Below, in pieces: positions 1 through 6,862 of a stretch of 37,762 bases of DNA (positions within the stretch are counted from its first letter, which is position 1; each line of letters begins with the position of its first letter). This stretch comes from Paenibacillus allorhizosphaerae (GTDB taxonomy: Bacteria > Bacillota > Bacilli > Paenibacillales > NBRC-103111): positions 1 through 37,762 of the forward strand of contig NZ_CAJVCE010000040.1 in assembly GCF_910594985.1 (NCBI RefSeq). The letters run 5' to 3'. The position numbers and the translations under genes were made by a program. Under the pieces are notes generated by a model, which worked only from the letters and a program-made list of their open reading frames with translations, ran no database searches and was not told the DNA's origin.

Positions 1-71
1 GGTATTTCTTCCACACTCCCTAATTCCAGGTAGTACATGTATAAAATTTTATTTTGTATGCATGTCAAAAA

Positions 72-141
72 GAGCTGCCTCGGCAGCTCCTTGACATTTA
101 TATAGAATCCTTCGTTGAACTTTCGTTTCCCGTTAGTTGAA
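72..141 (-). repeat. Terminator-type dispersed repeat, copy 1
   Basis: An 8-bp GC-rich hairpin (72-79 with 82-89, GAGCTGCC/GGCAGCTC) lies next to the shared motif at 114-141, which contains CGTTTCCCGTTAG on the plus strand. The same pairing of hairpin and motif recurs across the window. On the minus strand the order is motif then hairpin then a T-rich stretch, as in an intrinsic terminator. Confidence 0.6.
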
Positions 142-209
142 TCCCGACTTTGAAAAATACTTCCTTCCCTTTGAATCGTTCCGCACTATTTTTGAGCCTG
201 TTTACGCTT

Positions 210-330
210 TTAGACGATTATGTCTTGTCTAGGGGAAAACATTCGGGGATACTCCCGACTGAATTGTGAAGGACTTTCATAACCAACTCGAAATGCAGCC
301 ATTCCTAACATCCTTCCTTCCGCATACTAT
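210..330 (-). pseudogene. Fragment of an AraC-family regulator (C-terminal HTH)
   Basis: Read on the minus strand, about 35 codons ending in TAA at 210-212 encode a peptide containing AAFRVGYESPSQFSREY followed by RMFSPRQDI. This is the hallmark second helix-turn-helix of AraC/XylS regulators. Upstream of about 330 the frame is closed by stops and the rest of the regulator (normally 250-300 residues) is absent, so this is a relic. The identification rests on the well-conserved GYESPSQFSREYRRxFG signature. Confidence 0.6.
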
Positions 331-359
331 AATTGAACTGAGTATTTGACCTATTCAGA

Positions 360-396
360 CGTAAACCGGCTGCAAGCGCAGTGCAACCGGTTTACG
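360..396 (-). terminator. Intrinsic terminator of the DUF998 operon
   Basis: The inverted repeat CGTAAACCGGcTGCA (360-374) pairs with TGCAaCCGGTTTACG (382-396) with one mismatch and a 7-nt loop. It lies 36 nt past the stop of the DUF998 gene, the last gene of the minus-strand operon. Confidence 0.7.
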
Positions 397-431
397 ATAA
401 TACGTTACATGTATTTTTTTCTGCTGCCATA

Positions 432-1097
432 CTACTTATTAGAAGCTCCCAACTTGACAGCATGAATCCCCACAATGATTAGCCACGCAATGTCGGCCAA
501 GATTAAGAATCGTCCAAACAAACCGGCCAAAACCTCAGGCCCAAATTGCCCATCTTGCGGAATTTGAATCACAAATACGAGCATCGCGACGATTGCAATA
601 ACCGAACTGGTGAGCAACACTCTCTTCATAGGTCTCCAAGCATCAAGTCGACATAACGAAAGACTAATCAACAATGCGGCTACTGGCGTATAGTCCAGCA
701 TCGCTCCAATAGAGTGCATGCTACCGCTAAACGTTGCATCATCCAGACTAACGGAGATGGGATCGGTCACGAAGATTGCCGCGATTATAACGCCAATTGC
801 ACTGATTCCTAGAATGACAAGTCCTATGTACCCCGTAACCGTACGAATATGCGGGAAAATCGTAATCGCCACACTGATTTGAGCAACAGCCAGCAATCCA
901 AAAGCCAGGTGCATCATCCAACCATAATTGCCAAGAGCATATTCGCTGATAAAACGCCACGTCGGATCAAATTCAGGCTGCAGCAGATGTAGACTACAAA
1001 GGAGAAGCACGAACAATGCACCTGAGAGGATCGACGCAAGCGCGAATCTGGAGGCCGTCACCGTCAAAGGTTTTGCCATGACCAATTGCTTAGCCAA
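432..1097 (-). CDS. DUF998 family membrane protein
   Basis: The 221-residue protein has about six hydrophobic segments (roughly 18-36, 60-78, 90-110, 130-148, 158-176 and 190-212) and matches the layout of DUF998 proteins, including an N-terminal FISEYALG-like stretch. The family has no firm biochemical role. The start is TTG at 1097, with GGAGGG seven bases upstream; the ribosome site lies inside the end of the preceding gene, which overlaps by 8 nt, so translation is probably coupled. It is the last gene of the ArsR-led operon that begins near 3280 and is followed by the hairpin at 360-396. Family assignment is by recognition only. Confidence 0.75.
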   Translation of the reverse strand: MAKQLVMAKPLTVTASRFALASILSGALFVLLLCSLHLLQPEFDPTWRFISEYALGNYGWMMHLAFGLLAVAQISVAITIFPHIRTVTGYIGLVILGISAIGVIIAAIFVTDPISVSLDDATFSGSMHSIGAMLDYTPVAALLISLSLCRLDAWRPMKRVLLTSSVIAIVAMLVFVIQIPQDGQFGPEVLAGLFGRFLILADIAWLIIVGIHAVKLGASNK

Positions 1098-1521
1098 TGC
1101 CCATCCCTCCTTCTTGCGAGACTCTCGTCATCGTCGATTCATAACCTCCCCCGCCGGGATAATGCCACGACCCCGCATTGGAATTGCCATCTGAACTGAA
1201 TGTCCCTTTAAAGTAAGAAGACGATCCTTTGTCTCCAGCCCAAATGACGAGCGAATCCCCATCCAATTCATACACATAATCGAAGGTATTGCCCAGCGTA
1301 TCGTAATAACGAGACCTAATATCTTTGCTCGCGCTTTCTCCGAAGGGTTTTAAATGCCCAATCAACTCGATCCCTTTCACTTCTTGTCCATTTCGGGAAA
1401 GATGAACGCGTTGAATCAAAAAGTGCCCGCCTTCCATCCACTCGTAGGTTACCGTTCCTTCTGCTCCGCCGCTGATTTGCCAAGTACCGACTAGTCGATC
1501 CAGCGTTTGAAGATTCGTCAT
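1090..1521 (-). CDS. DUF1579-like small beta-barrel protein
   Basis: This 143-residue soluble protein starts with LxxLVGTW and continues with an alternating strand pattern (TVTYEWMEGGHFLIQRV, IELIGH, GNTFDYVYELD). This is the pattern of DUF1579/lipocalin-like proteins often encoded beside SRPBCC and ArsR genes. The start chosen is ATG 1521, because AAGGAG sits nine bases upstream. An in-frame ATG at 1545 lacks such a site and would overlap the preceding gene. It is a paralogue of the gene at 3608-4084, sharing GKW/GTW, EW, FLIxxV and IExIGxD/H. Ligand and role are unknown. Confidence 0.7.
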   Translation of the reverse strand: MTNLQTLDRLVGTWQISGGAEGTVTYEWMEGGHFLIQRVHLSRNGQEVKGIELIGHLKPFGESASKDIRSRYYDTLGNTFDYVYELDGDSLVIWAGDKGSSSYFKGTFSSDGNSNAGSWHYPGGGGYESTMTRVSQEGGMGIG

Positions 1522-1534
1522 ACTCCCATTCTCC

Positions 1535-2842
1535 TTATCGTTCAAAATCTACTACGGCTTTTGCCACCACATCAGGAGACATAATAACTGCAGAATGGTC
1601 TTGGCCGGCGAGTGAACGGGTATTAGCCTTTGGTAGAAGATCGGCAAGCGCGCGTGCCGCGTCATGGAAAAGCGGTTCGCTGTTTTCCCCTGTCATAATC
1701 AAAGTAGGGATGGCTATGTTCCATCTGCCGGACGGCAGCGGGTTCCCGGATTGCGTCGTTCCCATAATCACTCCATCGTAAGCAAGCGTATGTGCCAAGG
1801 ACTCCATTTTGTTCCAGGAAGGATCGGCCTTCATGTAGCCGATGTATTCTCCAGGAATGCCCAGAGCCTCAGATGCGAAATATTCCACTGCTTCAGATCT
1901 CTTCCCGGCTTCGACTAACGAATTCAAACGTTCTACGTAGTCAACAGGCACAGGCTTACGACTGTCGTTGATGATGAACGGCGGTTCGTACAAATAGAGC
2001 TTGGCGACTGAATCCCCTAGCAAGTTTGCCGCCTCAAGCGCCAACACAGCTCCGGACGAGCTTCCGAACAGGTAAGCTTGACCGCCGGCGGCTGCAATTA
2101 AAGCCTCAATATCTTCCACTTCTCGTGCGGTTTCGTAGGGCGCGGTATCCGTACTACGTCCACGTCCGCGGCGATCGTAATTGTATACGGTGAAATTTGC
2201 CGACAAGTGCTCGGCTAACGGTGAAGCATCCTTATGGTCAGCCGCTGCCGATGAAACCATGATGAGGGCTGGACCGGTCCCTTGTCTGGTATAAGCAATC
2301 TGTGTCCCATCTTTTGAGATAACGGTCTCCATCGTTTCATTGCCTCCCATTAAGGTCTCTAAGTATTCTTCCAGTCGATCATAGGCATCGGTGAACCCTT
2401 CAATCATGCCCATTGCTTCTGCGTTGTCCAATTGTTCGTTGGTAGCGAATCGCGTCACGATGCTAATCCGCGTTCCTTCGCTTTTTTCCTCGAACAACAC
2501 TGTCGTGTACATTTCACTGTCCGAAACCACATTCCACTCGCTGTCAGCAAAAGTGTCTGTGTATACCAGTTTGTGCGGTGCCTCTACTTCTTCATATACG
2601 GCTCTGCAATAGGCCTCTTCGCCGCTATTGTCAACCGCTTTGAGACTATACCGCCAAACTCCGCCTGGCCGCACATCCATTTCATATACGGTTGTCGTCC
2701 AGCCTTTTGGCCCCCACCATTTTGTAATATGTTTAGGCTCCGTCCAGCCTTCCCATGCAAGCTGGGCAGGCATCGCAACATTACGTTCGACAGTGAGTTC
2801 TCTACGCTCGCGATTTTTACGAATGGTTGTTTTTCTTTTCAT
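1535..2842 (-). CDS. SRPBCC (AHSA1-like) / alpha-beta hydrolase fusion
   Basis: The 435-residue protein has two domains. Residues 10-165 form a SRPBCC/AHSA1 domain (RELTVERNV, the WEGWTEPKHITKWWGP signature, then ending LEEYLETL). Residues 171-435 form an alpha/beta hydrolase with the oxyanion region GTGPALIMVSSA, DRRGRGRS, nucleophile elbow GSSSG (Ser near residue 263), an acid near MTGENS and a final catalytic-type His in GQDHS. These are normally separate neighbouring genes. The junction holds a good internal Shine-Dalgarno (2342-2348) before ATG 2332, and a TAA in another frame, so the fusion may be recent and a free hydrolase may still be made. The substrate is unknown. Confidence 0.8.
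   Translation of the reverse strand: MKRKTTIRKNRERRELTVERNVAMPAQLAWEGWTEPKHITKWWGPKGWTTTVYEMDVRPGGVWRYSLKAVDNSGEEAYCRAVYEEVEAPHKLVYTDTFADSEWNVVSDSEMYTTVLFEEKSEGTRISIVTRFATNEQLDNAEAMGMIEGFTDAYDRLEEYLETLMGGNETMETVISKDGTQIAYTRQGTGPALIMVSSAAADHKDASPLAEHLSANFTVYNYDRRGRGRSTDTAPYETAREVEDIEALIAAAGGQAYLFGSSSGAVLALEAANLLGDSVAKLYLYEPPFIINDSRKPVPVDYVERLNSLVEAGKRSEAVEYFASEALGIPGEYIGYMKADPSWNKMESLAHTLAYDGVIMGTTQSGNPLPSGRWNIAIPTLIMTGENSEPLFHDAARALADLLPKANTRSLAGQDHSAVIMSPDVVAKAVVDFER
2330..2352 (-). promoter_or_regulatory. Internal ribosome site and ghost stop at the fusion joint
   Basis: On the minus strand GGGAGGC (2348-2342) stands ten bases before an in-frame ATG (2332-2330) that begins METVISKDG, a typical alpha/beta hydrolase start. 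A TAA sits one frame over at 2352-2350, where an unfused SRPBCC gene would end. This suggests that a one-base change joined two genes and that internal initiation is still possible. Confidence 0.55.
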
Positions 2843-2948
2843 CTACAGTCATCCTTTTCAGGTAGTTTTCAAGGGAATCCAGCCTCTTGTTCCAGACGTC
2901 GCGGTAATTCAACATGTAGCTCGCGATAAAACTGTTGATACCTGTCAT
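2817..2948 (-). CDS. 43-aa coupled peptide resembling an ArsR C-terminal tail
   Basis: A short reading frame starts at ATG 2948, overlapping the ArsR stop as ATGA. A strong GGAGG precedes it (AAGAAGGAGGATTT). It ends at TAA 2817, 26 nt inside the following fusion gene. The peptide contains YRDVWNKRLDSLENYLKRM, which resembles the ArsR tail LWEERLDNFEEYMQDY just upstream and the tail of the second ArsR (RRRWSRRLDTFEAVMKAE). It could be a separate coupled peptide, a remnant of a duplicated ArsR tail, or a leader feeding ribosomes into the fusion gene. Function unknown. Confidence 0.5.
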   Translation of the reverse strand: MTGINSFIASYMLNYRDVWNKRLDSLENYLKRMTVDEKKNNHS

Positions 2949-3280
2949 AAATCCTCCTTCTTCTTGTAATCCTGCATATACTCTTCAAAATTGTCGAGAC
3001 GTTCTTCCCATAGAATGCTGAAGGAATCAAACCATTCATCCAGCTCCTGAAACGGCCCGGCTTCGAGGCTGTATATTCGCAGCTGTGCTTTGCTGCGTGA
3101 GCGCACCATCCCGGCCTCGCTCAAGATGCGCAAATGACGGGATACGTGCGGCTGGCTGATGCCAAGGGCTTGGACGATTTCTCCAACCGATTTGGGCCCA
3201 TTTCTTAGCAACTCAACGATGTTGAATCGATTGGGTTCGGCAAGAGTAAGTAATGTTAACTGCATGGTTGATGATCTCAT
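2945..3280 (-). CDS. ArsR-family winged-helix repressor
   Basis: This is a short HTH regulator of about 111 residues: TLAEPNRFNIVELLRNGPKSVGEIVQALGISQPHVSRHLRILSEAGMV, with the recognition helix around SQPHVSRHLRIL. No metal-binding ELCVC motif is visible, so it belongs to the SRPBCC-linked ArsR type rather than the arsenic type. The open frame extends to 3316, but that part lies inside the promoter palindrome, so ATG 3280 (or 3265) is the likely start. The transcript would then be nearly leaderless. It heads an operon with a 43-aa peptide, the SRPBCC-hydrolase fusion, a DUF1579-like protein and a DUF998 protein, which it probably represses. Confidence 0.85.
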   Translation of the reverse strand: MRSSTMQLTLLTLAEPNRFNIVELLRNGPKSVGEIVQALGISQPHVSRHLRILSEAGMVRSRSKAQLRIYSLEAGPFQELDEWFDSFSILWEERLDNFEEYMQDYKKKEDL

Positions 3281-3286
3281 GACCTT

Positions 3287-3316
3287 AATATATACCGACA
3301 TGTATATACATGTCAA
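3287..3316 (-). promoter_or_regulatory. Sigma-A promoter containing an 18-bp ArsR operator palindrome
   Basis: On the minus strand TTGACA (3316-3311) is followed after 16 nt by TATATA (or after 18 nt by TATATT, ending 3287). The spacer holds the perfect 18-bp palindrome at 3297-3314 (GACATGTAT and its complement). A repressor dimer bound there would block the polymerase. Binding of the adjacent ArsR protein is inferred. Confidence 0.7.
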
Positions 3317-3402
3317 TGCATATACAAGAGTTAACTTTCACTTTTTAGGGATAACTAGGGTACTTCTGATTTGAAGATAATAGACCATGCAGTAAGCAAA
3401 AA

Positions 3403-3430
3403 AAAACCAGACCTCACGAGGTTTGGTTTT
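3403..3430. terminator. Bidirectional-looking terminator hairpin
   Basis: AAAACCAGACCT (3403-3414) pairs with AGGTTTGGTTTT (3419-3430) around CACG. It is flanked by an A-run on the left and a T-run on the right. On the minus strand it directly follows the 3' end of the tmRNA-like fragment at 3444-3461, which is the order expected for an ssrA gene and its terminator. Confidence 0.65.
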
Positions 3431-3443
3431 TCCATAGTTGACA

Positions 3444-3461
3444 TGGAGGCGAGGGGAGTCG
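3444..3461 (-). other. 18-bp tmRNA (ssrA) 3'-end match, possible att remnant
   Basis: The minus strand reads CGACTCCCCTCGCCTCCA, the near-universal 3' end of bacterial tmRNA (T-arm to acceptor). The rest of ssrA is absent: upstream bases diverge immediately from the expected GGGTT. tmRNA 3' ends are common integration sites for phages and islands, so this may be a leftover attachment site. The match is exact but short. Confidence 0.45.
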
Positions 3462-3493
3462 TCTCCTGCTATATGCAAACATGTGTTTTATTA

Positions 3494-3516
3494 AACTATC
3501 GTTCCCAGTTAGTCAA
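3494..3516 (-). repeat. Dispersed terminator repeat, copy 2 (motif only)
   Basis: The shared motif CTATCGTTCCCAGTTAG is present, about 90 nt past the stop of the gene at 3608-4084. No strong hairpin is visible on its left apart from a weak GGAGTCG/CGTCTCC context. Confidence 0.5.
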
Positions 3517-3607
3517 ACGATACAAGCAGGGAACTTCAGATTCTTACTTGTTTGTGTTTAGTTCTCATATTAAGCCCTGAGACTTTATAAGTTTTGGTGA
3601 TTTTCAG

Positions 3608-4084
3608 CTAAACGACTTTTGTCAACTTGATATCCATCCAAGGTATCCAACTGTCATCGTCGCCCGACAGCTCCCAACTGCCGGTTAAGGTGTTGCTGTC
3701 ATTACTAAACATACCTGTAAAGCGCTCCGATTTTCCTGCAATGGTCCAGACTGCATCGAGCAAATTTGCTTGGTACGTGCCGACGCTGCCTCGGTTGTCA
3801 TACGAGTGCGTGAAATACGTCTGGCTTGCAGTATCATAACCTATGATCTCGATGGTCCTAACCTCTTCGTTCCCCATATAGCCATCCACGTGGTGAATAA
3901 GGAAAAACCGACCAGGCAGCCATTCATAGATATCAGTTGCCTTCAACTTGGCAGCCGGCCCCGACGGGCTCGCCTTAATCAGTCCTTCCGTATTCCATTT
4001 GCCTACGAATACACTCAGGCGATTGAGCGCAGGATCCGGTTTGGGCGGATCGTGTGGAGCAAGGGAAGCATCCTTTTCTGACAT
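3608..4084 (-). CDS. DUF1579-like protein, paralogue
   Basis: The 158-residue soluble protein carries an acidic/proline-rich lead (PHDPPKPDPALNRL), then FVGKWNTEG, DIYEWLPGRFFLIHHVDG, IEIIGYD, a SYDNRGSVGTY strand and a final GSWELSGDDDSWIPWMDIKLTKV. This is the DUF1579-type lipocalin-like pattern and parallels the protein at 1090-1521. The start ATG 4084 has AAGGAGG about nine bases upstream. It appears to be a single-gene unit. Function unknown. Confidence 0.75.
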   Translation of the reverse strand: MSEKDASLAPHDPPKPDPALNRLSVFVGKWNTEGLIKASPSGPAAKLKATDIYEWLPGRFFLIHHVDGYMGNEEVRTIEIIGYDTASQTYFTHSYDNRGSVGTYQANLLDAVWTIAGKSERFTGMFSNDSNTLTGSWELSGDDDSWIPWMDIKLTKVV

Positions 4085-4439
4085 TAATTAAGTTCCTCCT
4101 TCATCATCAGTGCGGTTGCCACACTGCATGAATGAATGAAAATTTACTACTTTTATTCTATCATGATACAGGTGATGTGGTTTCTTATCGATTGCTATTT
4201 TCGGAAGTCGAATCACCTCTCTCCGGACATCAACACGCGCCTCACCACAGGTAGTCCTTATATAGTCATCAAGGTTGTCATTTATCCCGATTTCTCAAAT
4301 TCCATCGCGTCATTTTTATCAGTTTTTTACCCTGTTACTCGTTGTGGTATTAAGCTAATCTGCCATCTAGCTTAATGAGGCCGTCTGATTGATCCCACGG
4401 CGGCCTCACTGTAAGCAACTTCGTACTTCGTTTGCGTAG
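4085..4439. other. Intergenic region with two tandem hairpins
   Basis: No convincing gene was seen on either strand. Two hairpins stand next to each other: ATTAAGCTA/TAGCTTAAT (4349-4376) and GAGGCCG/CGGCCTC (4377-4407). The second resembles the hairpin of the dispersed terminator repeat at 15510-15539 and lies just past the stop of the membrane protein at 4440, so it probably ends that transcript. The DUF1579-like gene's promoter should also lie here but no clear boxes were found. Confidence 0.6.
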
Positions 4440-4649
4440 CTATCTTACTTTGTTTATAAAAGATTGGATAACACATACGATTATAGTGATACCACATGTT
4501 ATAAAGAGAGCAAAACCCAAGTAACGGAAAATGGGTTCGACTTTATCAATAATATCCCTCCAAAAGAAGAAACTCGGTATAGGCATTAGAAGCAAAGTGC
4601 TACCGACAACAAATCCATAAAAGTTTATCCGTGGAGCATCTCTGCTCAA
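4440..4649 (-). CDS. Small two-helix membrane protein, unknown
   Basis: I do not recognise this 69-residue protein. It has two hydrophobic helices (about 11-30 and 45-64) separated by a charged stretch RDIIDKVEP, and a short basic tail. The start is chosen as TTG 4649 because GGAGGAGG stands seven bases before it; the longer open frame to 4739 has no ribosome site. The tandem hairpins at 4349-4407 follow it. Confidence 0.55.
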   Translation of the reverse strand: MSRDAPRINFYGFVVGSTLLLMPIPSFFFWRDIIDKVEPIFRYLGFALFITCGITIIVCVIQSFINKVR

Positions 4650-4777
4650 TATACTGCCTCCTCCCAAGTTACCTTCCCTTATAAGACGAAGTTGGAAAAA
4701 TATTGTTGTATTAAACAGCCCGTTGTTGAGAAATTCCACGCTAACATAATTGGCATTGGATCGGTTCCAGCGTCGCG

Positions 4778-4799
4778 CTATCGTTCTCCGTTATTTCAA
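4778..4799 (-). repeat. Dispersed terminator repeat, copy 3, overlapping a stop codon
   Basis: The motif CTATCGTTCTCCGTTA plus TTTCAA is a close match to the other copies. Its GTTATTTC segment supplies the TAA stop of the DUF3888 gene (4791-4793), so the element either inserted into that gene's 3' end or defines it. No strong hairpin adjoins this copy. Confidence 0.55.
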
Positions 4800-5483
4800 A
4801 AGATTTTGGTAATTGGAGAGGAAATCATCCTTATCGGGTCCTCTAAGATGTTCAAAATTTTTAAGCTCAACTCCAGTCGGTGAGATCCGATATGTAAGTA
4901 CATCTTCGCCGACAGGTATATGAGGACCGACTATTGGTTGAGCGTCTATTGTTATTAAAAAATCAAAACCACGGAAAGCAGCTACCCTTTCAACACTCTT
5001 CACATTTACATAATCTGGATGAATAACTGGTGGTACTGAAATTACATCTGCATATACCTCAGCAAGCTTCTCTTGCATATGCGGAAGTAGACTTATGACA
5101 ACCATATCTTGCAGTTGCAGTTCCCTTGAGACCACAAGTGGCTTATTACCAGCTGCATTTGAAGTTTGCTCTGAAAGAGCCTCTTCAGCAACATAGTGAA
5201 CATCTATTTTATGTTTGTTATCCGTCTCAGGAGAGGCTTGTGTGTATTTTACAAGAGCACCACTGCTCTCAGCGAATAAACGAAGAGGCACATATGCCTT
5301 GTTATTATAGTTAAGTACCTCTTCACCTTCCTGTGGTTGTACTTCTTTGGAGAGTCCGTTAGCAAGGAAAAAAGTAATTTTACTTGGAAAGATTGTTGCT
5401 TCTATTATACTCGAAGCAAATACAGAAGTTGTTGCCATTAAGAAGGCACCACACAACACACCTGCAATAAAATGTTTCTTCAA
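4791..5483 (-). CDS. Secreted stalk-domain / DUF3888 protein
   Basis: The 230-residue protein begins with a clear Sec signal peptide (MKKHFIAGVLCGAFLMATTS, then VFA-SS). It is followed by a copper-amine-oxidase-N-like stalk domain (about 25-95; FFLANGLSKEVQP, KAYVPLRLFAESSGALV). The C-terminal DUF3888 domain is at about 115-230 (LQLQDMVVISLLPHMQEKL, IHPDYVNVKSVERV, GPHIPVGEDVLTYRI). The start is TTG 5483, with AAAGGAGAGG five bases upstream, which gives the signal peptide its proper basic N-end. It probably acts outside the membrane. Its stop codon lies within a repeat copy, so the last residues may differ from relatives. Confidence 0.75.
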   Translation of the reverse strand: MKKHFIAGVLCGAFLMATTSVFASSIIEATIFPSKITFFLANGLSKEVQPQEGEEVLNYNNKAYVPLRLFAESSGALVKYTQASPETDNKHKIDVHYVAEEALSEQTSNAAGNKPLVVSRELQLQDMVVISLLPHMQEKLAEVYADVISVPPVIHPDYVNVKSVERVAAFRGFDFLITIDAQPIVGPHIPVGEDVLTYRISPTGVELKNFEHLRGPDKDDFLSNYQNLLK

Positions 5484-5608
5484 TTCGTCCTCTCCTTTCA
5501 AATGTAAATTCTTCTATCCTATTGACGAAGCCAATGTACTGTTTGTTCAAAACACGTATAAATTAAATACCGCCAACATACATGAGATTCAAGGGAATGG
5601 AAAGTTGC

Positions 5609-5700
5609 GTTATTCTGCCCGTAACTTCAATGAAACAGGGAGCAGCTCACTGCGGCAAACTGCTGCCTGTTTCGATTCAACTATCGTTCTCCTTTAACAT
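5609..5700 (-). repeat. Dispersed terminator repeat, copy 4 (complete form)
   Basis: A left motif CTGCCCGTAACTTCAA is followed by a strong hairpin, AAACAGGGAGCAG (5633-5645) with CTGCTGCCTGTTT (5660-5672), and then the right motif CTATCGTTCTCC (5681-5692). This is one of the most complete copies, with motifs on both sides of the hairpin. It abuts the second repeat type at 5694. Confidence 0.6.
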
Positions 5701-5812
5701 TCCTGTAGGTGGTAACAGATTCAATTTGCAGAAAAAAGAACACCTCGCTAGGATGAGTTTGTACTGGGCTGCAGACCTCAGAACTCACCTTAGGAGGCAT
5801 TCGGAAATTACA
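5694..5812 (-). repeat. Larger terminator-like repeat B, copy 1
   Basis: About 115 bp align with 20832-20948. They share TTAACATTCCTGTAGG, AGATTCA-TTTGCAGAAAAA, CTAGGATGAGT, TGTACTGGG, CCTCAGAACTCAC and TAGGAGGC. On the minus strand the outer arms (GCCTCCTAAGGTGAGTT and AACTCATCCTAGCGAGGTG) fold into a long imperfect hairpin followed by TTCTTTTTTC, as in a terminator. Confidence 0.6.
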
Positions 5813-6329
5813 GAAGATGCACGGCATGATAAGGCCCAGCCTCCATTAGCAGCTTAAAAACTAAACTTGCAACCCAGACACGTAGATTGGCTCTTTCGCA
5901 GGATTTCACAAAGAAAGCACGGAGTACCGAGATTTTTACGCTTTAGGGCTTAGACCCGTTCCGTTAACGTTGTTCGGACTCCACACCTTGGATAGATAGG
6001 ACGAAGGAATGTGAGGGCATAAACCCGTCGAGATTTGGGAGAGTGAATCCCAAGGACCTTGTGGAGAGAGGCATGCAGTATATTTTGTAATGGAAGATGT
6101 TGTAAATTTGTTGACACCTTATGTTCCCGCATGAGCTTAAACGTGACTTCTTGGCCCACATTATCCACTCATTGAAACTCCGATTTAAACATACATTTGA
6201 AATCCTGCGAATGAGCGAGCATTCGTGAGAAAATCCTTATTCTCTGAGGGAGCTTAATACCTCTCAATGTGTATAGTTGAACTTTACTGCGTAGCTTGCT
6301 GCGATTCACCCAACGGTCAAGCCCCCCGC
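5813..6329. other. Gene-poor region, no supported gene
   Basis: About 500 bp without a convincing gene. A 72-codon GTG-started frame on the minus strand (5950-6168) has a GGAG nine bases upstream but no recognisable domain, and another frame is open over the same stretch. It could be a decayed gene. No hairpin or strong promoter was seen. Confidence 0.4.
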
Positions 6330-6806
6330 TTATTTCTCGTAAGCTTGCTTCAATGCCCGGATATCGATTTTATCCATTTGCATCATTGCTTCCGTGACGT
6401 TTTTTGCTTTTCGGGCATCCTTGTCTGCCAGCAACTCACTGAGGATCATGGGAACGATCTGCCACGACAAGCCGAATTTGTCCTTCAGCCATCCGCACCG
6501 GCCGGGTTCTCCTCCATCAGCGGTGAGCTTATCCCACAGCTCATCGACTTCCTCCTGCGTCGTGCAGTTCACGAAGAACGAAACAGCCTCGTTGAATTTG
6601 AAGTGCGGACCGGCGTTTAACGCCATGAACCGTTGCCCCTCCAGCTCGAAAGTTGCGGACATCAACGTCCCTTTTGGAAACGGCGCTCCATCTCCATAAC
6701 GGGTGACGTTCAACGTTCTTCCATTTTTGAACACCGAGTTATAGAAATTGATGGCTTCCTCCGCGTTATCATTGAACCACAAGAATGGAGTAATTTTGTT
6801 TTGCAT
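6330..6806 (-). CDS. VOC-superfamily (PhnB-like) protein
   Basis: The 158-residue protein shows the PhnB/3-demethylubiquinone-methyltransferase-like VOC pattern: ITPFLWFNDNAEEAINFYNSVF, RYGDGAPFPKGTLMSATFELEGQRFMALNAGPHFKFNEAVSFFVNC, then DELWDKLTADGG, GRCGWLKDKFGLSWQIVP. This is the standard wording of these small cytosolic proteins; despite the name they are not shown to be methyltransferases. The start ATG 6806 has GGGGAGG nine bases upstream. It is the third gene of an ArsR-SRPBCC-VOC operon, 56 nt past the SRPBCC stop. Expression is probably controlled by the ArsR at 7366. Confidence 0.85.
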   Translation of the reverse strand: MQNKITPFLWFNDNAEEAINFYNSVFKNGRTLNVTRYGDGAPFPKGTLMSATFELEGQRFMALNAGPHFKFNEAVSFFVNCTTQEEVDELWDKLTADGGEPGRCGWLKDKFGLSWQIVPMILSELLADKDARKAKNVTEAMMQMDKIDIRALKQAYEK

Positions 6807-6862
6807 GAACTTTTCCTCCCCTTAGTTATCCAAATTTTTGACTTTTTAAATTCTTTCGTTTT

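Noticed and set aside
1..38. Minus-strand ATG near 38 opening a frame (MYYLELGSVEEI) that runs off the left edge
   Set aside because: No ribosome site precedes it and only 12 codons are visible.
3371..3580. 69-codon plus-strand frame
   Set aside because: It runs through the terminator hairpin, the tmRNA-like fragment and a repeat motif and has no ribosome site.
5950..6168. 72-codon minus-strand frame with GGAG nine bases before a GTG
   Set aside because: No recognisable motif, composition unlike the neighbouring proteins, and another frame is equally open there.
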